Origin: Cucumis sativus
Lineage: Eukaryota > Streptophyta > Magnoliopsida > Cucurbitales > Cucurbitaceae
Assembly (NCBI RefSeq): GCF_000004075.3
Contig: NC_026656.2
Location: 17,184,607-17,248,606 of the forward strand
Reading direction: 5' to 3'
Length of the DNA stretch: 64,000 nt
Both the position numbers and the translations under genes were made by a program. The notes beneath the pieces were generated by a model that was not told the DNA's origin, searched no databases, and saw nothing but the letters and a program-made list of their open reading frames with translations. This document shows positions 25,146 through 39,811 of the stretch, one piece after another. Within the stretch, counting starts at the first letter, position 1. Every line of letters starts with the position of its first letter.

Positions 25146-26529
25146 CTTCAGATTGAAAATTGAAAGATATCAACTCCAAGAAAACTTTTCAGCTTGAAAT
25201 TTGCATTATCAAACTAATTAGATACTTCAATTGCTCAGAATTTACACACCTAATTTCCAACTTATTTTATACAAACTAATTAGATGGTTTTAACTTCAAT
25301 TTTCAATTTTCAGAATGGAATTTCTAAACCTAATAACAATCGACATTTGAAAGAAAGAAACAAAAAAATTAGGGGTTAAGGAAGTACATTTGATGATATT
25401 GGTAGCGCCGAAGATGCCGAAGATGCGGATGATACAGTGAGCAGGGGAACTTGAGAGACTCAGAGGGAGGAAAATAGGGCGCCAATACGATTTCTCGGTG
25501 CAGAATCTTGCACGCTGCACATGTACTGACCACCACAGCGTCCTGAACAGTCGGCGACGGTGAAAGAGAGGCGACGGCGAGTGAGAAAGGAGACGAGTGA
25601 AAGTCGGGTTGCACTTTGCCTTAGTAGAAGAGAAAGTGAGGGAGAAGGAGAAAGCCAGGCAAGAAGAGAACACGCGGGAGAAGGAAATGTAGACTTTATT
25701 TCAACTTATTAGTCCTAATAATCTCAAAATCCTTTGTTCCCTTTCAGGCTTTCCGGATCAAATATTGGGCCGTAACTCTTATATACCCTAATAAATTGAG
25801 ATTTTTGTTCAAAGAAAAAAAAAAAACATTTTCTTACAAAAGATTTAAACTTCAGTTTTATTTCATTTTATTTATATTTGAAAAGAGCCTAAATTAAGTT
25901 TATTTTTAATTTATGAAAGTTAATAGTTTGTATTTTTATTTTTTTATTCTATAAAATAGTATTTATGAAATCCTGTTACTTGGGCACAGTGCCATTGTTT
26001 TTGGAGTCAATGTCAATGCTATAATGTTGAGGTGAAAAGTTTGCATAAATACAACATTCTATAAATTAATGAATCAAATCAGTAGAATATTACCTCCTTC
26101 GGCTTCAGCTAACAAATATTTGCATCCCTTACACTTTGCTGCATTGGATTGGAAACAAATTCGGCGTTTCGGTGAGGGATTAGTTTGTTGCATTGCAGCA
26201 TCCCACTAACAGTAACCACAACCCAATTCTCACATCTGCTGACCACGCTTCCTTTGTCCATTGTGTTGCTCAATTCCACACAAAGAAGACCATATGGTCA
26301 CCTTTCCATTTTTCTTTATTTGATAAAATACTGACATCCAAGAACGTGGAGGTGCTTAGTGTCCACATTTTACATCAGGAGTGCATGTCCCAAGCCGACT
26401 AGTGGCTCAAGTATTTGAAAAACCAAAGGGATCAATAAAGAATTCCTCCATCGAAGCTTTTTTTTTTTTTTTTATTGTTGAACTCGTAGAAGAAGAAGAA
26501 AACTGGGAGTTCTTTTTTAGTATCTGAAA
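25146..26529. promoter_or_regulatory. Divergent upstream region of CAP-H2 and the aminotransferase
   Basis: Head-to-head promoter space of CAP-H2 (minus) and the GGT-like gene (plus). The CAP-H2 side up to about 25700 is less AT-rich and probably holds its 5' leader. A TATA-like CTATAAATTAATG occurs near 26050, well before the aminotransferase ATG. A T run lies at about 26458-26474. No coding region is supported. Confidence 0.5.
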
Positions 26530-29995
<3,466 letters not shown>

Positions 29996-30863
29996 AGGAA
30001 CATCGTCGGTAACTGTTTTTGCAAACCCATATCTCGTGGTTTCCTTCAATAAAATTTGCTCATCTATGTAATTTAAACTACTTAATTGGTGTGAGCCAAT
30101 GATAAGTTTTCTAGTGTGGAATCCAGGAACAAAAGTAACATTTAAGTACTACGTGTTGTTCAATTCACGAAATAAAGGGTGTGTCAAATAATTAGTAAGT
30201 TTTTTGTGAGACAATGGGACACACTATGTAATTGTTTTCAAGTCTATAAAGAAAAGTGGGAGTTTGTAAGTATGGTGAGAGAATATGTTCTTAAGGTGGT
30301 GAAAGAGGACCTAACAAGTTTGTTCATGAATTGATGAGATGAGAGAATAATAAAGTAGTGAAGTAGTAGGAATAAAAAGAGAAGTGACAGTTCGGAACTG
30401 GAATTATTGACGAGTAGGGAACACGTGACATCATCATCATTAATGCGTTAGCTGTTTGGATTCATGCATTCTAATTGAGACTCCCCCTTAAGTAACGTTG
30501 GCACCACCATATTCTCTCTCCTAGTAATAATAATCTGAGAGTGAGAGTGAGAGTGATATTTAAATTCAGTCTGCTTATGTCACGAGTTGCATGGAGTGAG
30601 TGGTTTCTGTGTTTGTATTGATTTTAAAGATCAGGAGTTTATCTATCTAGTGTGAGGGAATAGGGGACTCACAATTCAGAAATTGATATTCTATTCAATT
30701 ACACAACAGTACAACCAATGAATGCACACTCTTTTCGTTCACCCTCATTTATTAAACCCTTTGTTTCCACACCCTGATCCTCTTCTTAAGTTCCACATTC
30801 CTCCGGCTCCCTCCCTCCATTCATTTTTACTTGCTGCTTTCCAACTCTTTAATTTATTTCGTT
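29996..30863. other. Intergenic between the aminotransferase and the SMR gene
   Basis: 3' flank of the aminotransferase (AATAAA at about 30048-30053) and the promoter of the SIAMESE-related gene. A GAGAGTGAGAGTGAGAGTG run lies at about 30538-30556, followed by GATATTTAAATT. No gene is seen. Confidence 0.55.
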
Positions 30864-31211
30864 ATGATGGTGATATCTGAAGATGAGCGCTGTCGCTGTT
30901 TGTTAATGAAAGTGAAGCCAAAGGTGGCGGATCTGGAGGAGATGGAACAACCAACTACTCCAACCAGTGAAGAGTTCAGAATTGGGCGAGTGCATAATTA
31001 TTTGGCATGCCCTCCACCGCCGAGGAAGCCTAAATCACTCCCCGGCCCCATCACCATGAGTTTTACTACTGTCCACAATAATAATAATAATGGCGCCAAA
31101 TACTTCACTTCTTACTCGGAACTCCAGGCCTTCTTCTTCGCCTCCACTTCACCATTTCCCTCTACCCAACAAAATCATTCTTCCTTTTACCGCTCTGCCA
31201 CCCAACACTAA
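30864..31211 (+). CDS. SIAMESE-related (SMR) cyclin-dependent kinase inhibitor
   Basis: A small intronless nuclear protein of 115 aa. It carries the plant ICK/SIM-class signatures: TTPTSEEFRI (motif around the conserved TPTS-x-E-x-x-I core) followed by CPPPPRKPK, the proline-basic motif of SIM/SMR proteins, and a C-terminal YSELQAFFFAS, similar to the weakly conserved terminal motif. SMR proteins bind CDKA/CDKB-cyclin complexes, halt mitosis and promote endoreduplication, often under stress or DNA damage. Two ATGs occur together (30864 and 30867); I use the first. An (AAT)n stretch in the middle encodes five asparagines. The paralogue number cannot be assigned. Low conservation outside the motifs is normal for the family. 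Confidence 0.85.
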   Translation: MMVISEDERCRCLLMKVKPKVADLEEMEQPTTPTSEEFRIGRVHNYLACPPPPRKPKSLPGPITMSFTTVHNNNNNGAKYFTSYSELQAFFFASTSPFPSTQQNHSSFYRSATQH

Positions 31212-32270
31212 TGTCCTCAAATCTCCACAACTACTACCCTTTGTATTGCATTGATCGTTAAACAGGCCACTCTCTACCAACTGTTTGTGTAGTAATAGTA
31301 ATAATACATACTGATCAATAGAAAAGAGAAGGAAAAAAAAAAAATTCAATTGTCAAGTGAGCATAACTACTTTGCTGTTCCCTAGACCCTATCTAAAGAA
31401 GTTGATGGGCATGGGTTGGATTATTTTGTGGTGCTTTGGGTTGTATTTCTTCTTCCCTCTATGAAGAGGTTGGTGAGTCGGATTTTATTATTCCCTATTT
31501 GTGGGTTTTGAAATTGTAGGCCTTCATCTTCCAAGACAAATTTCTATTTTTGAACTTTCATGTTTTTGTTTAAAATATAAATTCTTGAAGTATAGAAATT
31601 TTAGATACAAATTCCTCTAATTATTGGGGAATATATCCCCAGTAGATAGCTCACCGGTTGGATTCAGATTTTATAATTATTGAAACAAAACCCCAAGTAA
31701 ACAGCTGAAGAGATTAAAACTAAAATAATTAATTGAAAAAAAATATTTTGAATTAATTGAAAAGCGAAAGCAATGAATGGGGTGGATTGAAACCATTGGA
31801 TTTGGGCTTTTTGTATGGGACCAGGCTATACGAGGCCCATCTGAATTATTTTGGGCTTGTACTTTGGATGCCAGCACAAATTCAGACGGAAAGTTTTATT
31901 ATTTTTATTAAAAGAAAAAGGGATTATTGTTGGAGGGAAATAGTGTGGGTGTGGGTGTGGGTGTGGGTGTGGGTGTGGGGTTAGAGCGATGATAATTAAA
32001 ATGAAAAGAAGAAATGGTGGAGCACAGGAGGAGGAGGAGGACGGAAGGAAGATTGCACAGTTAAGAGCTGGGAGACAGAGGAAATCGGTGGTTGGTCATT
32101 GAAATTCATAAAAATTATTTGGACTACAACTCTACCAATTGCTATTTGGGCAATTTTTAGTCAAAAAGCATTTGTTTGTCTACCACCAAACCCCCGCTAT
32201 CCTTGTCGCTTTCTTTACTCTTCTCCTTCTCTTCTGCAGTTGTGCCGACGACTTGGACTGAACCGTAACT
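31212..32270. other. Intergenic between SMR and F-box genes
   Basis: 3' flank of SMR and upstream region of the F-box gene. The notable item is a (GTGTGG)n repeat at 31943-31980, listed separately. GAGGAG-type purine runs follow at about 32026-32042. No gene is seen. Confidence 0.55.
31943..31980 (+). repeat. (GTGTGG)6 hexamer repeat, G-quadruplex-capable
   Basis: Six GGG runs separated by TGT loops lie on the coding strand, 290-330 bases upstream of the F-box start codon. Four or more G3 runs with 3-nt loops fit the intramolecular G-quadruplex consensus. It stands out in an AT-rich intergenic region and probably lies in the promoter or 5' leader. Confidence 0.9.
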
Positions 32271-34183
32271 ATGTGGCAAAGAACCTGGCCAGATCGCTCC
32301 GATGCCTCTCCTTTCTCTTCCTTTTCTCTCTCCAAACTCAAGGCCAAATCTGCGATTCACATGGACGACCACCACCACAACCTTGATGCTTATCACACCT
32401 CTCGCCATACCCTCTCCACTTCCAAGTCCACTAACTTCACCCCCACGGTCCACCCCTCTCCATCTACCTCTTCCTCCTCTCAAACGCCTTTCTGGGTGCG
32501 ACCCTCCTCATTACCTTCCCACGATTTCTCTGCCTTGCCTTACGACGTTCTCATCAAAATCGCCGCCTCTTTCAACCTCCCTAATCTACGTGCTGCCTCT
32601 TTTGTTTGCAAGGCTTGGTTCGACGCCTTCAGACCTTTGAGGGAGGCTATGCTATTTCTCCGATGGGGAAAGCGCTTTAAGCATGGCCGAGGTGGGGTTC
32701 GACCCAATTCTGACAAGGCTCTTAATTCCTTTCTTAAGGGTGCAGCTCGTGGCTCCACCCTTGCTATGGTTGATGCCGGACTTCTCTACTGGGAGATGGG
32801 CAACAAAAACGATGCTATTGCCTTGTACCAGAAGGCTGCCGACCTAGGCGATCCTTCTGCCAAGTGCAATTTAGGAATCTCCTTTTTGCACGGTATGTAT
32901 AATCAATTTTATTCCACTTCATCCTCCCTATTATGTTTCAAAGTAAATGGGGACCAATATTTACAGTAGTTGCTGCCGGCCTTCGATTACTGCAACGGCT
33001 AATTCTGTAGATTTCCCCTGTGTTTGTTTTGATAATCTGTGGATTCTTTATTACTTTGTAAGTAGATAACTGATTGAATGGTACTGGTAGTGATACTGTA
33101 GACCAAATTCATCGCTTTCAACCTTTCCATAATTTCGTTTTATCGATTGTGCAGCAAAACCGCCAAATCCAACTGAAGCTGTAAAATGGTTGCGACAAGC
33201 ATCCGTGGTTGGCAACATTCGAGCTCAATACCAACTTGCTCTGTGTCTACAGCAGGGTCATGGGGTGGATCGGAATGTACAGGAAGCTGTATGTTATTTC
33301 CTCCTTCCTATCTCTTTTGCTTATGAGGGAGAATTATGTTTATGTTTATGTTTAGGGTTAGTGTTTGAATTAGTTGCCCTTTAATCCCTTTGTTGATGTT
33401 CGGTTAACTTGTATTGCTGTGTATTCTTTCGACCTAGCCAACTTTTATGAACGTTCCTCTTATTTCTTTCAGATTGTGAACTAGTCATTCATCAGTTTGC
33501 AGTGCAAGTTAAAATTTTCCTTCTTTTTGCCTCTCTCATTTTTCCCCCTTTCATGAAAAAGGCTAGGTGGTTTATCAAAGCCGCTGAAGGGGGATATGTG
33601 CGTGCCATGTACAATCTCTCTCTGTGCTATTCTTGCGGGGAAGGCTTGGTACACAACCATCAGCAGGCTAAGAAGTGGATGAAGCGGGCAGCTGATCGTG
33701 GTCATTGTAAAGCTCAATTTGAGCACGGACTCCATCTCTTTTCTGTACGTTTCTTTCTTTTACAATGATGTTTGTTGCTTGGCCAATTGGTGTGCCCCCC
33801 CCCCCCCCCCCCCCCAAATGCCTTGTTTCATTAATCGAAGTGTTCAAATCGAGATTTGTTGGAATGGTTTGGGCGTTGTAGTACGAATGGAAAAAAATGT
33901 TAAATGTGAAATTAAAGGGCCCTGATTGTTTAGGTGATTAATCCTCCATCAAAAGAGTGGAAGAAGTCTTGAAATATAGAAATTGATGTGGGTACTGATT
34001 TAAGTACTTGGGCAGGAAAGAGACATGATGAAAGCTGTAGTCTACTTGGAACTTGCAACTCGCTCTGGTGAAAGAGCTGCTGGTCATGTCAAGAATGTAA
34101 TTCTCCAACAACTTTCGCAAAGTTCACGAGATCGTGTCATGTCTGTTGCTGATAACTGGCGTCCATTGCCTTCGTCTCATTGA
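32271..34183 (+). CDS. F-box protein with SEL1-like repeats, 4 exons
   Basis: Predicted substrate receptor of an SCF ubiquitin ligase, 368 aa. Exons: 32271-32892, 33155-33288, 33562-33744, 34016-34183. Residues 1-80 are Ser/Thr/His-rich and look disordered. The F-box is about residues 87-125 (FSALPYDVLIKIAASFNLP, CKAWFDAF). From about 155 there are five or so SEL1/TPR-like repeats (ALYQKAADLGDPSAKCNLG; WLRQASVVGNIRAQYQLA; WFIKAAEGGYVRAMYNLSL; WMKRAADRGHCKAQFEHG), a helical-repeat scaffold. The ending DNWRPLPSSH fits the family. It lies downstream of the aminotransferase as At1g70590 lies downstream of At1g70580 in Arabidopsis (from memory), and the architecture is the same. Intron 3 contains a run of 21 C. 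The exon 3 acceptor (ATGAAAAAG|GCT) is pyrimidine-poor just before the AG. Confidence 0.93.
33795..33815. repeat. Poly-C tract (21 C) in intron 3 of the F-box gene
   Basis: An uninterrupted C homopolymer within an intron, rare in AT-rich plant DNA. The length is likely to vary and may be mis-sized by sequencing. Confidence 0.95.
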
Positions 34184-35640
34184 CGTCATTTTTTTCGCAT
34201 ACAAATGAAGTAACCTTTTTACAAAAAGTACACTGGGTGCTCTTTGTTGTAGTCATTGCATCCAAAAATACTAATAGCCATTCACTAGGAAAGTTGCCTT
34301 AATACTTGTAATTTACTGTTCCACTTATTATATGGTTGTTTTTTTCTCATTCAGAAAATCAGATTGTTCCTTCTTTTTATGCCTTATTCAGGGAATTCTT
34401 TAATAATGATTGTCTTCTAAATCTCCTTCTCATCTTCCAAATAATATCACTCCCTAGATTGCAAGTTTCTGTGGGTTCAAGTTCTGCTGAATATGATTCT
34501 TGGTTGGTATGTAATAGTAATACTTGTGGTCTATTTGTATTTCCATTCCCATTTCTCTGTGGTTATGTACTTAATCATGTCATTCAAGGGATTATTTATG
34601 GCGAATTTTTGGCCAGAACATACCTCTCAGATTCAAATCCCGACCATCACAATTGTATTGTTATATGTAAACATAGAGAGAAAAACAATGTTTAAGTAAA
34701 GATGTCCACTGGATGGTGACCGTTCATCATAGGGAAACATGTTTTGAATATTAATTATGTCTTTGTGTTAACTCTTAATATTCCTTTTGTTGGCCACATG
34801 TTCATGGTTATACAATACCTTAACTACGAATATCATCAATATTTGTAGGATGTGCCCATGATTAAGGCAGAGGTGAATACAAGGTTCAGGAATAGGAACC
34901 ATCTAAATACTAGTTCTATTCATGGAACTAAGCACTCCCACAATCCGGACTGTTCGACGTATGTGATGGGAAACATACAATTCATATGTTCCCATGGGTG
35001 TTAAATTTCTATATGATAACCCATTCTAACTTAATCGGGAGTTGCGTATAACCATTTATGATGCTTTTAAGAAGTTGAAAGAATGAAATATTAAATTAAT
35101 AAGAACCAAACTGACATGTACAGTCAATGAGAATAAAATTAAGAGCAATGGATACTTTAGTATACTCCATGGGTCATTCTGAGTCTCACAGTAAATGTAG
35201 ATAATTTTTTATTCACCGGCTGGTCATGGAGGCTGCGGAGTATGTAGACATAATATACCAAATTCAGAATTACCATCTCGAAGGAAATTAGCATAAACAA
35301 GTGTTGTTGAAACAATTTTGAAACATAGGTTTGATTTATTTTTTTTAGTCTTTATACAGATGCATTCAACTCTATTTTCCCATGTCCTGCAGAATCAGAA
35401 GGCAATAACATTCAAACAGGAACATGAGAAACCACAAAAACCAATTCAAGGCAAGGCAAGCACCATAAGATAGAGGAGAAAAGGTATTCCACTATGTAAT
35501 ATTTTTTTATTATTCCATTCATGTCAACTCGACCACATTGGAAGTTAAAAATGTATAAGCTTTATTTACACACCTCTATCTAAAATTTTGTTCAGAGGAT
35601 ATAGATATGCCATAGCCATACCCTCTTTTTCACCGATGCT
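34184..35640. other. Convergent 3' intergenic region (F-box and ARO genes)
   Basis: The two genes end toward each other here. Single-copy-looking, AT-rich sequence. I see no coding frame, hairpin or repeat worth naming. Confidence 0.6.
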
Positions 35641-37461
35641 TTAAGGCAACCCCAAGTGCCCCTTAGAATGGATTCCCATTCCTGCATGATAGAGATTGAG
35701 GTGACTTATTGCCTTTCCCACCAACTCTTTCAACTCTGGATGTAGGGTAATCATGGTGCGATCCGCCCCTTCCAGTACTGTCAAAACCCTGGCCTGATCC
35801 ACAATCTCACTGCTCCCTGCGTGAAGTGCAAGATAACACAACAGAATCACTCCATACATTTGACTCTTCTCGTTCTCCCTTAGTAACTTCAGAACGAGTG
35901 GCACTCCATTGAACTCTATTACTGTCCTCGAATGCTCCATGCATAGAAAATTCTCTGGACAAACAAACTTCCCCAACGAAATGGCAGCTTCTGCAGCCAC
36001 ATCTACATGCCTACTCCCAAGTTTCACAACCAGAGGACCGATCACTCGTGTCTCTCTCGCGGGAAATGTTCTAGCCAATGATCCTATGGATCTTATGGCA
36101 GGAATTTGCAGAGCTGGGTCGTCCAAATCATTTATCAATCTCAACATCTGATCCACCACAGCCTTGGCTGCAGGAGAATTTGTCTTGAACGCTGCACGCC
36201 TCAAGTCTGCATTGGATTCTGCCGCAGCTGTTATCTCCGTTATACACATCAGACAATTCATCTGCAATTCCCCTTCTTCTTTCTCCACCATTTTTGCCAT
36301 ACAAAGCAATCCTTTTGTTTCACAAATCCTTCTACTATTCGACACGCTCCCTTTTGCAAGCAACCACAAAGCCTCAGCACAAGTTATTTTCAGCTTATGC
36401 TTTACTTCAGGTCTCTCATTTCCCCTCTCTTTCCGGGAGTTCCCTGCCCTAATACCCCCTTCCATATTACTCAAAGCATTTGTCTTCGCATTCGGGTTTT
36501 GTTCCATTGTTTTGTCTAGTGTCTTCTTCTCGAGGTTCCTATTGATCTGAACAATGGAATGAATGCTTTGCCTACACATTTCATCCATAAAAGTCTCAAA
36601 TGATAGAAGAGTAACGACGAGGGGTCTAATTACGTTCTCCCGTGCAAAATCTTCTTGAGCTAGGGGATCATGCATTGTCATCCTCGCCACCAAACTTGCC
36701 GCTTGTGTCTGCACCAGCATCGGCGAATTTGCAAGAGCCTGCACTATTATCGGAACTCCGTGCTCTTGAACAATAGTGCTCACTCTGTTCGTATCATTTG
36801 CGAGCGTATAAAGTGCCTTGATGGCCGCAATTTTAGCCTCCGGCGAGGGGCCTTCCTTCAAAAGCTTGAGAAGAGGAGGAATTCCCCCTTCCTCAACAAT
36901 AATGTTTTTGTTTCTCTCATTATCAGCGGCAAGGGAAGCGAGTTCGTTGGTCCCTTCGATACGATCGGGCAATTGACCCATCTGAATCGAGGCAATGGAA
37001 GACCAAACCCAAGCAATAATGGGGTCATTGCTCGCAATTGGGGGAAGCGAAAGCACGATACCGCCACCATTGCATTCGAAAATAGTGAGAAGCCATTTCA
37101 TATCCCCAACAGAAGCGTCTAGAAGGTTGAATAGTTTACGAAAATCAGTAACGCTGGTGATGGCCATTACGCGGCGAAGCGCACTCTGGTGCTTGCATTT
37201 GCGTACTAGGGTTAGGGCACGTTCGAAATTCTTAGAAACCTCGGCAACAACACGGCGGATGGGACGCTCATAGACGGCGGGAGTTGCGGTGGCGAATCGA
37301 ACAGCAATTCGGAGCATTTGGGCGAGGCGATCAACTTGCTTGGCCACTTCAGCACACTCAGTTTTGAAGGAGTGGGCTTCGAGGACGGCGGAGCGAAGAC
37401 GGTCGGATAGTAGAATAGGGTGGGAGAGTTGGTCTTCAATCCGTTTGTCATCGGAATCCAT
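35641..37461 (-). CDS. Armadillo-repeat-only (ARO)-like protein, intronless
   Basis: A single-exon gene of 606 aa. It matches the ARO family (ARMADILLO REPEAT ONLY) in full: an N-terminal helical region (LSDRLRSAVLEAHSFKTEC, YERPIRRVVAEVSKNFERAL, LVRKCKHQSALRRVM), then LPPIASNDPI, then armadillo repeats (VEEGGIPPLLKLLKEG, NVIRPLVVTLL), a variable charged linker around residues 310-350, and the second repeat block (ALWLLAKGS, LLCMAKMVEKEEGEL, ADLRRAAFKTNSPAAKAVVD, AGSSEIVDQARVLTVLE). Arabidopsis ARO1-4 act in pollen tubes and trichomes in actin organisation and ROP-linked polarity; its role here is inferred from family. The tail lacks the usual terminal tyrosine-rich stretch but is otherwise full length. 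The upstream flank has a (GA)n run (37511-37529), CT on the coding strand. Confidence 0.92.
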   Translation of the reverse strand: MDSDDKRIEDQLSHPILLSDRLRSAVLEAHSFKTECAEVAKQVDRLAQMLRIAVRFATATPAVYERPIRRVVAEVSKNFERALTLVRKCKHQSALRRVMAITSVTDFRKLFNLLDASVGDMKWLLTIFECNGGGIVLSLPPIASNDPIIAWVWSSIASIQMGQLPDRIEGTNELASLAADNERNKNIIVEEGGIPPLLKLLKEGPSPEAKIAAIKALYTLANDTNRVSTIVQEHGVPIIVQALANSPMLVQTQAASLVARMTMHDPLAQEDFARENVIRPLVVTLLSFETFMDEMCRQSIHSIVQINRNLEKKTLDKTMEQNPNAKTNALSNMEGGIRAGNSRKERGNERPEVKHKLKITCAEALWLLAKGSVSNSRRICETKGLLCMAKMVEKEEGELQMNCLMCITEITAAAESNADLRRAAFKTNSPAAKAVVDQMLRLINDLDDPALQIPAIRSIGSLARTFPARETRVIGPLVVKLGSRHVDVAAEAAISLGKFVCPENFLCMEHSRTVIEFNGVPLVLKLLRENEKSQMYGVILLCYLALHAGSSEIVDQARVLTVLEGADRTMITLHPELKELVGKAISHLNLYHAGMGIHSKGHLGLP

Positions 37462-38200
37462 TGAGATACGTTAAAAGTCCGTATTGAATAAGGGATTGGT
37501 GTTGGTAGTGAGAGAGAGAGAGAGAGAGATGGTGGATTTTGCAATAAAAGCTTTTGGATACGAGTGAGAATGAGAGGAATATAAAAAGAAGAAAGAAGAA
37601 AAGAAGGATGTCTGGAATTTTGGTATTTGAGGGGGTTGGTGGGAGTGTGTTTGTGTAATAGTGAATGGGGTGATTGGGCCTGCTGTCGTAGTTTTGACAG
37701 CACCTGGGAGCGCGTGACTGAAGTGAGAAACAATCACTAATCTAAATCTAAAACTAAAACTGTTTAAAACACTTCATTCATTCATTCATTCATTATTACG
37801 TTACTTCTATCATTACGTATTTACCTTACTCATTCCCTTCCCCCAAACGAAGGAAGCAACCACTAGGACTTCAAACTGGACGCAACTTCCAACTTTCCTT
37901 TCTGTTTCTGTTGAGTTAAGTTAAATTCCAAATATATACTTTTATTTCCCCAATCTCGTACGTCAATATTAGGTACGTCTTATTGCTTCCCATATCCTCT
38001 CTTCTGCAAACTCCAAACCTCCCTCCTCACCCCCTTTCCAACTATAATATTACTTTATAACAAAATAAAATCTATTTCATCACTCCCTAACTCCAAATCT
38101 TTCAAACCCCTATTCCTATATCAGGTTGGTTTATCATGTCTACCTATTCTTCTCTCTCTCTCCTCTCATTTTCAACACAAAAATTTGCATTAAAAATGTC

Positions 38201-38224
38201 CGCTAGAAGGAGGGCTTGAACCTC

Positions 38225-38257
<33 letters not shown>

Positions 38258-38274
38258 AACTGAGCTATTCCAGC
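38201..38274 (-). tRNA. tRNA-Asn (anticodon GTT)
   Basis: 74 nt, no intron. The acceptor stem GCTGGAA pairs with TTCTAGC (one G-T wobble), with discriminator G. The D-arm includes TAGCTCAGTTGG (A box), the anticodon loop is CTGTTAA with GTT, and the T-arm is GGAGG/TTCAAGC/CCTCC (B box GGTTCAAGCC). A run of five T follows on the transcribed strand (38196-38192), a Pol III terminator. All stems pair, so it looks functional. Confidence 0.97.
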
Positions 38275-38922
38275 TGCTTGTCTATTAACTTTCTCAGTTT
38301 AATATGTGTTTCTTAGTTTGCATTCACATTCAAAGATTCCATTCCCTAATAATAATAGTGTAACGTTGATTAATGGTAAACTTTACATGATCTAAAAGAT
38401 CATAAGAAAAATAGTGAATAAATTAATGGTAAAGAAACATGCAGTGGAGTTCATGGATTGTTTCTGTCTTTAACAGTCCAAAAAAACCAATCCCAACTGG
38501 AAAAGTTTTCTTTTCTGTTATCATATAGTTTGACTAGGTGCAAGAGATTTGAGCCACCAACTTGACTATTTACAAAGCTACATAGATAGTCACTTAAGCT
38601 TTGACTCTGACCAATTAACTAATTACTTTGGTCCTCTTTTCCACGACTTCTAAATTGGTATGGGTGTTATTTAATATTTAGGTGTGGCCTAGTGCTATAT
38701 GTAATTAAAATCAGGATATAGACAACCTTAAAGGGTTGAAGTTTATTTATACATTTGAATTAAATAATGTGAGATGATAAATCTAAATCCATTGTGTGTC
38801 AGACAAACGTAGCAAACCAAACCAATAATGATCATAGAGGATAACATATACGTACGCGTGCATGTGTTCATAAGATAAAAAATTTCTTATAAAAAATGTG
38901 GAATTTACATTGGAATGTACGC

Positions 38923-38930
38923 TATATATA
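38923..38930 (+). promoter_or_regulatory. TATA box of the PADRE-domain gene
   Basis: TATATATA lies 129-136 bases upstream of the ATG at 39059, with GC-poor flanks, predicting a transcription start near 38955-38960 and a leader of about 100 bases. Position and motif are seen; function is inferred. Confidence 0.6.
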
Positions 38931-39058
38931 ATTGGTGAACCTCGTTTGCATCACCACATTCTTGTCACCTTATTTTATAAGAAGATGATCATCATCACAA
39001 GAAACGGAGCACCATCATCGGAGATTCATTATTATCATTAAATTCAGTAGTCTGTAAT

Positions 39059-39811
39059 ATGTTAAGGAGCTGTTTACCCTATTTAGGGTCACCCCATTGT
39101 GTTAACAACATCAATGATGAGTCCAAAAGCAGAGAGTTGGAGGAAGCTGGTAGGCATCATGGCCACAACAACAACAATAATCAGAATAATAATTCACCTT
39201 CTTCATTCGTATCCTCCATTAATTCCAAGCACATTTTCGTGAGAGTAGTCCATGCCGGTGGCAAAGTAGACCATTATCCTAATGCTGTTCTCGCCTCTAA
39301 AATCCTTCAAACCCTCCCCGGAAAATGGCTCACTCACCCTCAAGTATTCAAGCAACCACATCAGTCTATCATTTACCCTCAAGAACACCTTCTTCCTGGC
39401 CACAAATATTACGTACTTCCTCTTTCAACCATTGACAAGCTCATGAGAAAGCATAGCAGCAACAACAACAACACCACCACCGCCATTAGATTCATAATTC
39501 CCCAAAATAATACTACTGGTACCAACCAACAAATCGAAACCGCTGATTCCGAAGCTAATATAGATCATCGTGACGGCCATACTCTAGAATCCACGGATCA
39601 AGAGGATTTTTCCTTCTATTCTGCAAGAGAATTTTATGCCAACAAAAACAAACGCTCTGCCTCGTCTGCTATGAATGGATCCGGCCGAGGATCGAGAAAG
39701 CCTCGGGTTTTGGTGCCATTGCCCAAACCAAAGCCAAAGCCTAAGCCAAAGCCAGTCTCTGCCTATGCCTGGGAGCCTGGCCTTACTTCTATACAAGAGC
39801 TTTCTCCATGA
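39059..39811 (+). CDS. PADRE (DUF4228) domain protein, intronless
   Basis: A 250-aa protein of the PADRE/DUF4228 family, small plant proteins linked to pathogen and abiotic stress response, biochemical role unknown. The domain core is visible: IFVRVVHAGGKVDHYPNAVL (the conserved strand followed by KILQTLPGKWLTHPQVF), then PQEHLLPGHKYYVLPLSTI with KLMRKH. The C terminus has the conserved AWEPGLTSIQELSP. Between them are Asn/Thr-rich spacers and a KPKPKPKPKP run. The N terminus (MLRSCLPYLGS, Cys in the first residues) is typical; some family members are probably acylated, not shown here. ATG 39059 is the only start that gives this N terminus. Confidence 0.9.
   Translation: MLRSCLPYLGSPHCVNNINDESKSRELEEAGRHHGHNNNNNQNNNSPSSFVSSINSKHIFVRVVHAGGKVDHYPNAVLASKILQTLPGKWLTHPQVFKQPHQSIIYPQEHLLPGHKYYVLPLSTIDKLMRKHSSNNNNTTTAIRFIIPQNNTTGTNQQIETADSEANIDHRDGHTLESTDQEDFSFYSAREFYANKNKRSASSAMNGSGRGSRKPRVLVPLPKPKPKPKPKPVSAYAWEPGLTSIQELSP

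Larger units (their letters stand above)
37462..39058. other. Interval between ARO and PADRE genes
   Basis: Divergent upstream region of the ARO gene (minus) and the PADRE gene (plus), containing an isolated tRNA-Asn (38201-38274). A CATT repeat lies near 37775-37793 and CT tracts near 38151-38166. Nothing else coding is seen. Confidence 0.6.

Noticed and set aside
36106-37273. Several 90-150-codon frames antisense to the ARO gene
   Set aside because: Shadows of a 606-codon conserved gene on the other strand; no motifs of their own.
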